From: Gammaproteobacteria bacterium
GTDB lineage: Bacteria > Pseudomonadota > Gammaproteobacteria > Steroidobacterales > Rariloculaceae
Length of the DNA: 64,000 bases
NCBI GenBank assembly: GCA_022826245.1
Contig: JAJDVG010000058.1
Span: forward strand, 62,001-126,000
Direction: 5' to 3'
The translations under genes and the position numbers were made by a program. This document shows, piece after piece, positions 48,539 through 57,982 of this stretch. The notes beneath the pieces were generated by a model. It saw only the letters and a program-made list of their open reading frames with translations, was not told the DNA's origin and did not search any database. How positions within the stretch are numbered: the stretch's first letter is position 1; every line of letters begins with the position of its first letter.

Positions 48539-49564
48539 TCAGTGCATGCCGGCAGGTTCCGCCGAACACTCGGCGTGAATCCCGATCAGATGTTCGACCT
48601 GCTCGACGGTACGCTGCCGCGCGATGCCGCATTCGGTCGCAATGCCGAACTCCGGTACATACTTGCTCGCGGTGGCGATGCGCCTGTCGGTCGCTTCGGG
48701 ACCGTCGTCGTGCACCACGCCGAGGTAGATTTCCGTATCAGGATCGAGCTTGAGCTCGCGGAACGGTTCGAAGAAAGCCTCGTCGTTGCGCTCGATCGGT
48801 ACGGGCATGTGCATGAAGGCCAGAGGGTGTTCGGCAGCCCGGGCGATGGCGTTCGCGAGGCTGACCATGGCCGATGCGTCGACCGGTTCGATGAAGTGCT
48901 TCGCGTCGAAGTCGCCGTAACACAGGTGGATGCCCAGCTCGACGTCCGCGGGAATCGCATCGCAGAGCTTGCCGAGTGACGCGGGAATGATCTGTTCCTT
49001 GTTCGGCAACGGCGGCACGATCGAAGGCTGACCGTCCCAGATCACCATCTCGACGCACACGTCCCACTGAATCGACAGATCGTCATGCGGGATCGCCGTG
49101 CAGATGTTCTGCGCTTCCGCGATCATCGCCCGTTCGTAGGCCGCAAGCACCGGGAACATGCCCTCGCCGCGTACGAGCGCGGTGACGACCGCGGCCGGCG
49201 TCGGCAGGCTGACCTGAAAGCGCACATCCCGGGCGATGTCGCCGCGGTCGCGCGCCGCACAGAAATCCTGATACGAGATACGCGCTTCGCGGCAGTAGCC
49301 CAGTTCGCCGAATCGGATGTCCTCAGGGTTGACGCCGGGCGCAAGTTCGACCGGAGTGATGTCCATCGCGTCGCCGACCGGCCGCAGGTAAGGGCTCGCG
49401 CGAAACAGCGGCACCTGCCAACTGACCCAGAGCCGCCGGCCGCCGGGCTCGCCGTCCGGAAGACGCTTCAGCCGCCGGCCGAGCTGTGGGCCGCAGGTCC
49501 TGAATACGTCATCGACGCTGTCGAGCGCGATGCTGCCGACGAAATGTACGCGACTCGGTTGCAT
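48539..49564 (-). CDS. MetE/UROD-like TIM-barrel family protein of unknown function
   Basis: VHFVGSIALDSVDDVFR...LPDGEPGGRRLWVSWQ; ELGIHLCYGDFDAKHFIEPVD; GIATECGIAR resembles the C-terminal layout of methionine synthase-like proteins. Confidence 0.55.
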   Translation of the reverse strand: MQPSRVHFVGSIALDSVDDVFRTCGPQLGRRLKRLPDGEPGGRRLWVSWQVPLFRASPYLRPVGDAMDITPVELAPGVNPEDIRFGELGYCREARISYQDFCAARDRGDIARDVRFQVSLPTPAAVVTALVRGEGMFPVLAAYERAMIAEAQNICTAIPHDDLSIQWDVCVEMVIWDGQPSIVPPLPNKEQIIPASLGKLCDAIPADVELGIHLCYGDFDAKHFIEPVDASAMVSLANAIARAAEHPLAFMHMPVPIERNDEAFFEPFRELKLDPDTEIYLGVVHDDGPEATDRRIATASKYVPEFGIATECGIARQRTVEQVEHLIGIHAECSAEPAGMH

Positions 49565-49666
49565 GTCAATGCTCCATTGGTAGACGCCGCGCTAGGCGCA
49601 GCAATCGTGTGTTGCTTGTGTCGGGCACGATCCGCCGCGGCTTGCTGCGGTGCGATGCCGTGCTCG

Positions 49667-50929
49667 TTACCGTTTGAACACCTCGCCGCCCTTCATGACG
49701 AAGTGCACGCGCCCGAACTCGTCCACATCGTCGCGCGGGTCGCCGGGTACGGCGATGATGTCGGCGTACTTGCCGGGCTCGATGGAGCCCAGGTTGTCCC
49801 ACTGGTTCAACAGCATCGCCGCGCTCCTGGTGGCGCTCACGATGGCCTCGGCGGCCGGCATGCCGCCTTCCGTCATGTAGACGAACTCCCGCCAGTTGTC
49901 GCCGTGCGGCGACACGCCCGTATCCGTGCCGAACGCGATCGGCACGCCCGTCCGGTACGCCCGGGCAAAGGTACCGGCGATCACGGGGCCGATCTCCGCG
50001 GCTTTGGAACGCACCACCTCCGAGAAAAAGCCGTCGACCTGGGCCATCTCTTCCACGAATTTGCCGGCGATGATGGTCGGTACGAACCAGGTGCCGCGCT
50101 CCTTCATGAGCTGCATGACCTCATCGGACATGAAGGTGCCATGCTCGATCGAATCGACGCCTGCGACCACGGCGCGCCGCATGCCTTCGGCGCCGTGGGC
50201 ATGGGCAGCCACCCGAAATCCGTAATCCCGGGCCGCGGCGACAATGGCTTCGATCTCCGCCACGGTGAACTGCGGGTTCTCGCCGCTTGCGGCCTGACTC
50301 AGCACGCCGCCGGTGGCGGTGAGCTTGATCAGGTCCGAGCCTTCCTGGTAGCGGGCGCGCACGGCCTGGTAGGCATCGTCCACGCCGTTGACGACGCCCT
50401 CCGCAGGCCCTGGAACACTGCGCAATTCGCTGTTGACGCCGTTGCTCGGGTCGGCGTGTCCGCCGGTGGTGGCGAGACTCTTGCCGGCAGTGAAGATGCG
50501 CGGCCCGACGATGTGGCCTTCGGCGACCGCCCGGCGGATCGACTGGGCCACGCCATTGTCCGTGCCGAGATCGCGGACCGTGGTGAATCCCGCCATGAGC
50601 GTGCGCTCGGCGTAGGGAACCGCCCGCAACGCCATGTCGGCGGGTTCGAGCGTAAAGCTCTCGAGGAATCGGTCGGGGTTTTGCTCGCTGCCGATGTGCA
50701 CGTGCATATCGATCCAGCCGGGCATGACGAAGGCGTCGGTCAGGTCGATGTCGGGCGCGCCCACGTAGCCCGTCTGCACGGACGTGATGCGATCGCCGTC
50801 CACCACGATGGTTGCACCGTCGATCACTTCGCCGGCGGCTGCGTCGAACAGCAGGCCTGCGTGAATGACGGTCTGGGCCCAGCCGCTGCCGGACAGGAGC
50901 AGTGCTGATACAAGGGCGAAGAATCTCAT
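49667..50929 (-). CDS. Amidohydrolase family protein, secreted
   Basis: Signal peptide; DAFVMPGWIDMHVHIGSEQNPDRFLESF; FRVAAHAHGAEGMRRAVVAGVDSIEHGTFM; PIAFGTDTGVSPHGDN; GSIEPGKYADIIAVPGDP. Confidence 0.94.
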   Translation of the reverse strand: MRFFALVSALLLSGSGWAQTVIHAGLLFDAAAGEVIDGATIVVDGDRITSVQTGYVGAPDIDLTDAFVMPGWIDMHVHIGSEQNPDRFLESFTLEPADMALRAVPYAERTLMAGFTTVRDLGTDNGVAQSIRRAVAEGHIVGPRIFTAGKSLATTGGHADPSNGVNSELRSVPGPAEGVVNGVDDAYQAVRARYQEGSDLIKLTATGGVLSQAASGENPQFTVAEIEAIVAAARDYGFRVAAHAHGAEGMRRAVVAGVDSIEHGTFMSDEVMQLMKERGTWFVPTIIAGKFVEEMAQVDGFFSEVVRSKAAEIGPVIAGTFARAYRTGVPIAFGTDTGVSPHGDNWREFVYMTEGGMPAAEAIVSATRSAAMLLNQWDNLGSIEPGKYADIIAVPGDPRDDVDEFGRVHFVMKGGEVFKR

Positions 50930-50996
50930 GACGTTTCCTCGTTCGTGTTCGGTCAGACTGGATATCGCGTAGCGGATGAGAACGTTCTACCGTCGG

Positions 50997-52553
50997 TCAG
51001 CCGCTCGCGTTTATTTCCTCGACCGCAATGCGTGAACGCGTCTTGTTGACGGCGCGTTCGAGGGTCATGTTGTAGTAGCGGACAGCTTCCGCGTTCTCGC
51101 CCATCGCCCGCAGTGCGTCGCCGGCGGCCTCACCGGCGGGCTGCACGATGGTTGGCGGGCCGATGAACGGCGGCAGCGAATGCTCCATCGCGGCCGCGGC
51201 CTTGAGCCGTTCGATGCCTTCCTCGGCATTGCCCTGCGCGATCAGCAACTGTCCCTGACCGATATCCTTCAGCACGCGAGGTATGGCGGCGCCCCCTCCG
51301 GGTCCGGGGCTCTCGGCGATTACGATCGCGTCCACCTCGGCCGCCATGGTGTCCAGGTCGTTGTTCGCCAAAGCCCGGCGAGCGCGGATGTAGTGCTCTG
51401 TCGCGCTTTGCATCGGGTTCACCTGGCCGAGGTCGACCTCGACATCGAGCAGGGGGTCGTTCCAATCGCCGGTTTCGATCGCGAGAAACGCGCGGCCCAT
51501 GATGAGCTGCCCGTTGGCCAGGTTGTCGCCGGCCTCGATCTGACTGGCCAGGTAGTCGAGCATTTCGCGGGCCTCATCGAACTCGTGCAACTGGATGTGC
51601 GAATAGAGCAGCCAGCTATGGGTGTGATAAGCCTCGTTGCGGGCCAGCATGCCGCCGCGATCCGCACGCCGGGCGATGGAGGCGTCGTAGGCGCGCCGGT
51701 TGAGGTCGCGCGTGCCCTCGAAATCCCCGAGCCCGAGAAAGATGTGCGACGGCATATGCAGTGCGTGCACGGCATCGGGAGCTACGTTGGCGTAGACGCG
51801 CGCCGAGCGCAGTCCCAGCGGCGCGTGTATCGGGTCGTCGTAGCTGTGGATGTTGTAGTGCAGGGCGCCGGGATGCAGCGGGTTCCTGTCGAGGATCTCC
51901 TCGGTGACCGCCGCTGCGCGCATGAACTTGTCGAACTCCCGCCCGTCGTGGCTCGTCGTCAGGATCGCAAGCGCGTAGAACGCGCCTGCATCGAGATCGT
52001 CGGGCCAGCGTTCGTAGATGTCGCCCATCATCTCGGCGTAGTCCGTCTCGATCTCGAGTTCGGTCCCATCTTCGGAGAAGAGCCGGTGGGCGGCTGCCAT
52101 GTACGCCCGTTCACGCTCCGTGGGAGCGAGTTCCAGCCGTTCCTCGGGCGTGGGGGCCAGTTTCTCCAGGGCCGCGCGTCCGGCCGCCAGGTCTTCGCGG
52201 TTCCAGAGCGGCTGCTTCTGAGTCAGGGCCTCGCCCCAGTAGGCCATGTAGAAGTCGGGGTCGATTTCCTGCGCCTCGCGAAAAGTCTCGCGCGAGTCTT
52301 CGAACTCGAAGTTGTGCAACTGCAGGAGTCCACGCAGGAACACCGGGTAAGCCTCGGCGGAACCCGTGGCTTCGAAGTCGGTGACGCCGTATGTCGTCGG
52401 CTCTTCGGTCGCTGCCACAGCGACGTCGCTCGACGATGCGTCGGATGCGGCTCCGGTCGCGGTGTCGGCCGCGGCTGCCGGCGGCGAAACCTCCGAATCA
52501 GAACATCCCGTTACGATCATCAGGGCGAGTGCGCTGGCAAGTAGTCTCCACAT
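50997..52553 (-). CDS. TPR-repeat lipoprotein
   Basis: Lipobox-like MWRLLASALALMIVTGCSDSE; TPR-like helices LRGLLQLHNFEFEDSRETFREAQEIDPDFYMAYWGEALT. Confidence 0.85.
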   Translation of the reverse strand: MWRLLASALALMIVTGCSDSEVSPPAAAADTATGAASDASSSDVAVAATEEPTTYGVTDFEATGSAEAYPVFLRGLLQLHNFEFEDSRETFREAQEIDPDFYMAYWGEALTQKQPLWNREDLAAGRAALEKLAPTPEERLELAPTERERAYMAAAHRLFSEDGTELEIETDYAEMMGDIYERWPDDLDAGAFYALAILTTSHDGREFDKFMRAAAVTEEILDRNPLHPGALHYNIHSYDDPIHAPLGLRSARVYANVAPDAVHALHMPSHIFLGLGDFEGTRDLNRRAYDASIARRADRGGMLARNEAYHTHSWLLYSHIQLHEFDEAREMLDYLASQIEAGDNLANGQLIMGRAFLAIETGDWNDPLLDVEVDLGQVNPMQSATEHYIRARRALANNDLDTMAAEVDAIVIAESPGPGGGAAIPRVLKDIGQGQLLIAQGNAEEGIERLKAAAAMEHSLPPFIGPPTIVQPAGEAAGDALRAMGENAEAVRYYNMTLERAVNKTRSRIAVEEINASG

Positions 52554-52873
52554 GTCCGTACGCCTCCGTTCTATTGCGGTTTTTCGGTTCGGAGGTCGAT
52601 TATAGCGACACGACAGGCGCAAGCCGTGAGGGTCATGGAACGGCGGTATCCGGGCGGCTGCACGCCCTGCGGCTGCGGCGCCCGCCGCATGCGCGGCGTC
52701 GCCAGCCTCTGCCGGGCGCGCGAGAATGATGTTGGCCGCCGACCTCCGCCGGGCAAGCGGGAGCCACGCTGCTGGCCGCCCTGTCAATTGGCGCCGCATA
52801 TGCCGCCTGATTTAGACTCCGGCGGGCCGGTTCGCAGCCATTTCGCGCTCATGTCATCAGTTCCGTACAGCGC

Positions 52874-55800
52874 ATGAACCACGGAGCCCGTTTCACCGTA
52901 CGCAGGGTCGGGAATCTCGTTCCGGCGCTCGCAGCGCTCCTGCTCGCCGCGGGATGCGAACGTCCGGGTACCGAAACCGCGGTCGACTACAACTGGGACA
53001 TCCGCCCGATCCTGTCCAACAATTGCTACCGGTGTCACGGGCCGGACGACGGGGCGCGCGAGGCGGGGCTGCGGCTGGACATTCGCGAGGAGGCCGTGGC
53101 GCAGACACCGGGGTCGCCCGGACGGGGCGTGATCGAACCGGGAGACCCGTCGCTCAGCGAGCTCATCAGGCGCGTGTCGTCGGACGACCCCGAATACCGC
53201 ATGCCGCCGCCGCACACGCATCGGACGCTTTCGGACGCTCAGATCGAGACCCTGACACGCTGGATCGAACAGGGCGCCGAGTACAAGCGCCACTGGTCGT
53301 TCATCCCGCCTGCCGACATCGACCCGCCGGAATCGGGTTTGAGCGCCGATGCGGTCAATCCCGTCGACGAGTTCATCCTTGCCGAAATCGAGCAACGGGG
53401 ACTGACTCCCGCTGGCGAGGCCGATCGGGAGACGCTGATCAGCCGCGTCACATTCACGCTGACCGGGCTGCCGCCGACTCCCGAGGAAATGGACGCGTTC
53501 ATCGCCGACGCCGACCAGGACGCCTACGAGAAGCTCGTCGACCGCCTGCTGGCCCGTCCGGCCTATGGCGAACGCATGGCGACGGAGTGGCTCGACGCCG
53601 CGCGCTTCGCGGATTCCGACGGCTATCTCGACGACGAATATCAGCGCCTGCTTTATCCCTGGCGCGACTGGGTCATCGAGGCGTTCAACTCGAACATGCC
53701 CTATGACCGCTTCGGCACCGTGCAGCTTGCCGGCGACCTCGTCGAGAACCCGTCGAAGGCCGATCTGCTCGCGAGCGGGTTCGGCCGCCTGCACCGGAAC
53801 TCCGCCGAGAACGGCATCATCGACGAAGAATACCGCGTCGAGTACGTGATCGACCGCACCGATACGCTCGGCACCGCGTTTCTCGGCCTTTCGGTCGGTT
53901 GTGCGCGCTGCCACGACCACAAGTTCGACCCGATCAGCCACGTCGATTACTACTCGCTGACGGCGTTTTTCAACAGCACGGACGACGCCGGTTTCTATCC
54001 GCAGGAGAAGTGGGAAACCGGGCCGACGATGTATCTCACGGACGAGGCGACCGACCTGCGGATCGCGGAGTTCGAAGCGGAGATCGCGGAACTCGAGGCG
54101 GACTACGAATCCGAACTGGCCAGTGCGGCCGAACGGCTGGCGGCGGAGTCGCGTGTTGCAGGCGCCGCGAACTCCCGCGATGAGACCGTCGCTGCGTCGA
54201 ACTCCATTGATGCCGATTCCCGCGAATCGATAGCCGCGATAGCACGGAGCGGCTCGGTATCCGGCGAGTCGGCAGCGGCGGCGCCGCAGGACGGAGCCGG
54301 TCGCGCCCGGTCGCTCGCGGCGCTACGGCGCGCGATCGCCGATGCCGAAGTCGCGCATTACCCGTTCGAGGCCGCGGTGGAGGATGCCGAGGCGGCTGAG
54401 GCCTACGCGGGTGCGGCAGGTCTCGAGGCCTCGCTGCCCCCGGTCTTCTCTCCCTCCGGCACGAGGGGCCTCAAGCCTGCCGTCTTGCAGGCGCCTCTGT
54501 TCGGCCCGGGCGTCGACGGCAACGCGCTTTACTTCGATGCGAACAACAAGGGCTTCCTCGACAAGTCCGACGGCGTCGGCTACTTCGATCACCATGAGAG
54601 CTTCTCGGTCGACTTCTGGCTCTACACGGCCAGGGAGTACGAGGAAGCGGGCGTGCTGAACCACAGCGACCACCTGCGGTTCGGGTCCGGCGGCTGGTCG
54701 ATCGATCTCGAGCACAACCTCATCAGGGTCGGGCTCGTGCACGCCTATCCGCGCGACCAGATCATCGTTCGCACGCGCGAGCCGTTGCCGGCCGACGCCT
54801 GGACGCGCGTGACGCTGACTTACGACGGCTCTGCGAAGGCCAGCGGGGTCCGCCTTTATCTCGATGGCGAGGCCGTCGAACTCGCCGTCGAGCGGGACGG
54901 CCTCACCAAGTCCATGCTGCCGATCGGCATGGCCTTCGCGGGGCTCGACGACTTCCACGGACTCGCGTTCGGCAAGCGTTGGCAGCAGACGCCGCTCGAG
55001 GGTGGGGCCATCGACGAGTTGCGCGTGTTCGATCAGGAATTGTCGCCGCTCGCGGTCGCCGTGCTGCACGAGGGCGCCGAGGCTTTGCGCGTTGCGGATG
55101 CGCCCGCACGCCTCGCGGAGCACCTCGCGCTTCTCGATCCCGGTACCGTAAGCGCCAGGAGCGAACTGACCGCCGCCCGGGCCGAGCTCAATGCGCTGCT
55201 GACCTCCCTGCCGGAAGTCATGGTCATGGGCGATACCGCGCATCCGAGGCCGACGTACGTGCTCGAACGCGGGGTGTACTCGAACCACGGCGAGGCGGTC
55301 ACGCCGCGCGGGCTGATTCAGGTCTTCCCGTATGCCGAGGATCTGCCGCAAGACCGCGCCGGACTTGCGCAGTGGGTCTTCGATCCCGGGCATCCGCTCA
55401 CCGCGCGCGTCTACGTCAACCGCCTGTGGCAGATGCACTTCGGCACGGGGCTCGTGCGCACCGCCGAGGAGTTCGGTTCACAGGGCGAGACGCCGACGCA
55501 TCCGGAACTGCTCGACTGGCTCGCGAGGCGGTTCGTCGAGTCCGGCTGGGACATCAAGGCGCTGAACCGGCTCATCGTGATGTCGGCGGCGTTCAGACGC
55601 GATTCGACCGTGCGTCCCGGCGACGCGGAGAGCGATCCGGAGAACCGCTGGCTCGCACGCGGGGTCACGCGGCGGCTGACCGCCGAGATGGTCAGGGACA
55701 ACGCCCTTGCCGCGAGCGGCCTGCTCGACAGGACGATCGGCGGACCGAGCGTCTTCCCCTATCAGCCTGACGGCGTCTGGGAGGCGGTCGCGTTCTATGA

Positions 55801-56302
55801 TCGTTCGCGCGCGTACCCCGACCCCGAGACTGTGCCGGCCGACCAGCACCGGCGCAGCATCTACACGCTCATCCGCCGCGGTGTCCCCTCGCCGTCGATG
55901 ACGATCTTCGACTTTCCGCGGCGCCACACGAGCCAGGTCCGGCGGCCGACCGCAAGCACGCCGCTGCAGGCGCTCGTGTTGCTCAACGATCCGCAGTATG
56001 TCGAGGCGTCGCGCGCACTCGCGGCGCTTGCAATGCGCGAGCACGAGGACATCGACGGGCAGATCGTCGAGATATTCCGCCGTGCCGCTCGGCGCACCCC
56101 GAGCCCGGCCGAGATCGAGACGCTCAGGGCGTTCTTCGACGGGCAGCGCGCGGAATTCGCCGCTTCCGCCGAGGCCACCGCGAGCTATCTCGACATCGGT
56201 GTCGTCGAACCCGACCCGAATCTCGACGGCGTGTGGCTCGCGGCGCTCGGCGCGACGGCCAACGTCATCTTCAATTCGCCCGACTCGTACACGTTGCGGT
56301 GA
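52874..56302 (+). CDS. Planctomycete-type cytochrome c / DUF1549 / LamG / DUF1553 (PSCyt1-PSCyt2-PSD1) protein
   Basis: VDYNWDIRPILSNNCYRCHGPDDGAREAGLRLDIREEA (CXXCH); DUF1549 DEFILAEIEQRGLTPAGEADRETLISRVTFTLTGLPPTPEE; LamG-like middle; DUF1553 LAQWVFDPGHPLTARVYVNRLWQMHFGTGLVRTAEEFGSQGETPTHPELLDWLA. Confidence 0.94.
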   Translation: MNHGARFTVRRVGNLVPALAALLLAAGCERPGTETAVDYNWDIRPILSNNCYRCHGPDDGAREAGLRLDIREEAVAQTPGSPGRGVIEPGDPSLSELIRRVSSDDPEYRMPPPHTHRTLSDAQIETLTRWIEQGAEYKRHWSFIPPADIDPPESGLSADAVNPVDEFILAEIEQRGLTPAGEADRETLISRVTFTLTGLPPTPEEMDAFIADADQDAYEKLVDRLLARPAYGERMATEWLDAARFADSDGYLDDEYQRLLYPWRDWVIEAFNSNMPYDRFGTVQLAGDLVENPSKADLLASGFGRLHRNSAENGIIDEEYRVEYVIDRTDTLGTAFLGLSVGCARCHDHKFDPISHVDYYSLTAFFNSTDDAGFYPQEKWETGPTMYLTDEATDLRIAEFEAEIAELEADYESELASAAERLAAESRVAGAANSRDETVAASNSIDADSRESIAAIARSGSVSGESAAAAPQDGAGRARSLAALRRAIADAEVAHYPFEAAVEDAEAAEAYAGAAGLEASLPPVFSPSGTRGLKPAVLQAPLFGPGVDGNALYFDANNKGFLDKSDGVGYFDHHESFSVDFWLYTAREYEEAGVLNHSDHLRFGSGGWSIDLEHNLIRVGLVHAYPRDQIIVRTREPLPADAWTRVTLTYDGSAKASGVRLYLDGEAVELAVERDGLTKSMLPIGMAFAGLDDFHGLAFGKRWQQTPLEGGAIDELRVFDQELSPLAVAVLHEGAEALRVADAPARLAEHLALLDPGTVSARSELTAARAELNALLTSLPEVMVMGDTAHPRPTYVLERGVYSNHGEAVTPRGLIQVFPYAEDLPQDRAGLAQWVFDPGHPLTARVYVNRLWQMHFGTGLVRTAEEFGSQGETPTHPELLDWLARRFVESGWDIKALNRLIVMSAAFRRDSTVRPGDAESDPENRWLARGVTRRLTAEMVRDNALAASGLLDRTIGGPSVFPYQPDGVWEAVAFYDRSRAYPDPETVPADQHRRSIYTLIRRGVPSPSMTIFDFPRRHTSQVRRPTASTPLQALVLLNDPQYVEASRALAALAMREHEDIDGQIVEIFRRAARRTPSPAEIETLRAFFDGQRAEFAASAEATASYLDIGVVEPDPNLDGVWLAALGATANVIFNSPDSYTLR

Positions 56303-56432
56303 CAGGTTTGAGAACGCATATCGGTTCAGGCAAGCGGCACTGGCAGCGGATTTCTGCCTGGGCCACACCTGCCCGCCCGCGTGGTCACTTGCGCGACGAT
56401 ACGCGATGCGCCAGGCATGGCAGGCGAAGGTC

Positions 56433-57911
56433 ATGAGCCAGCGTAATCCGTACCCACCCCTGACGCCCGCCGAGCGTGCACTGGCGATATCCCGGCGCGC
56501 ATTTCTCGGACATGCCGGGGCCGGTCTCGGCAGCATCGCGCTCGCCGAGCTGCTCGGGAGTTCGTTGGCGCAGGCGCAGGAGCCCGCGGCGGCCGATCCC
56601 GGCGTGCTCGGGACCACGCACCATGAGCCGCGCGCCAAGCGCGTGATCTTCCTGTTCATGGCGGGGGCGCCGTCGCAGATCGAGTGCTTCGACCACAAGC
56701 CGACGCTGACGCGGCTGCACGGCACGGAAGCGCCTGATTCGATCATGGGCACGCAGCGCCTGTCGACGATGGTCAAGGGCCAGACGACCTTCCCGCTCGT
56801 CGCCCCGATCGCGCCGCTGTCGCAGCGCGGCCAGAGCGGGGCATGGGTCAGCGATCTGCTGCCGCACATGGGCCGCGTGATCGACGAGTTCACGATCGTC
56901 AAGTCGATGTACACCGAGCAGGTCAACCACGATCCGGCGATCAAGTTCATCCAGTCGGGATTCCAGCTTGCCGGACGGCCGAGCATGGGTTCGTGGGTGC
57001 ACTACGGGCTCGGTTCGGACAATGTCGACCTGCCGTCGTTCATCGTCATGTCGTCGCGCGGTGTCGGTCCCGGACAGAACATCAACTCCGAGATCTGGAG
57101 TTCGGGGTTCCTGCCGTCGCATCACGGCGGCGTGCTCTTCCGGCCGGGAGACGATCCGGTGCTTTACGTCGGCAATCCGGACGGAATCACGACGGAGGCT
57201 CGCGGTCGCGCGATCAACGCGATTGTGGAGCTTGCGCGCGCCCAGCACGAGCGGACAGGCGATTCGGAAATCCTGTCCAGGATCACGCAGTACGAGATGG
57301 CCTACCGCATGCAGAGTTCGGTGCCCGAAGCGACGGATGTCGGCGACGAGCCGGACCATGTTGTCGAGCTCTACGGCGACTCCGTGCACACGCCGGGCTC
57401 CTTCGCCCGCAACTGCCTGCTCGCACGGCGCCTCGCCGAGCGCGACGTCAAGTTCGTGCAGCTCTACCACAACGCCTGGGACCACCACGCCGGGCATCCG
57501 GTCTTTCACCCCGTCAGCATGGAGGAAGTCGATCAGGCGACGGCGGGCCTGATCGAGGATCTCGGGCAGCGGGGACTGCTCGAAGACACGCTCGTCATCT
57601 GGGGCGCCGAGTTCGGCCGCACCTGCTTCGCCCAGGGCGAGCTCGTCGGCGAGAACTGGGGCCGCGACCATCATCCGGGTTGTTTCACCTATCTCATGGC
57701 GGGCGCCGGCATGAAGCGCGGCTTTTCGTACGGCGAGACGGACGACCTGAGCTACAACGTCGTGAGCGATCCCGTGCACGTCCACGACCTGCAGGCGACG
57801 ATCATGCACCTGCTCGGCGTCGACCACGAACGGCTGACCTACCGCTATCAGGGGCGCGATTTTCGCCTGACCGACGTGCACGGGCGCGTCGTCCACGAAC
57901 TGTTGGCCTGA
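56433..57911 (+). CDS. DUF1501 domain-containing protein with Tat-like leader
   Basis: ISRRAFLGHAGAGLGSIALAELLG; RAKRVIFLFMAGAPSQIECFDHKPTL; WGAEFGRTCFAQGELVGENWGRDHHPGCFTYLMAGAGMKRG. Confidence 0.94.
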   Translation: MSQRNPYPPLTPAERALAISRRAFLGHAGAGLGSIALAELLGSSLAQAQEPAAADPGVLGTTHHEPRAKRVIFLFMAGAPSQIECFDHKPTLTRLHGTEAPDSIMGTQRLSTMVKGQTTFPLVAPIAPLSQRGQSGAWVSDLLPHMGRVIDEFTIVKSMYTEQVNHDPAIKFIQSGFQLAGRPSMGSWVHYGLGSDNVDLPSFIVMSSRGVGPGQNINSEIWSSGFLPSHHGGVLFRPGDDPVLYVGNPDGITTEARGRAINAIVELARAQHERTGDSEILSRITQYEMAYRMQSSVPEATDVGDEPDHVVELYGDSVHTPGSFARNCLLARRLAERDVKFVQLYHNAWDHHAGHPVFHPVSMEEVDQATAGLIEDLGQRGLLEDTLVIWGAEFGRTCFAQGELVGENWGRDHHPGCFTYLMAGAGMKRGFSYGETDDLSYNVVSDPVHVHDLQATIMHLLGVDHERLTYRYQGRDFRLTDVHGRVVHELLA

Positions 57912-57982
57912 GCTGGCGGCGGCTGCCCGCGATGCTGCCGCGTTGCGTCGGGCGCACTATCTTCCGGAAACGAGGTAACGGT

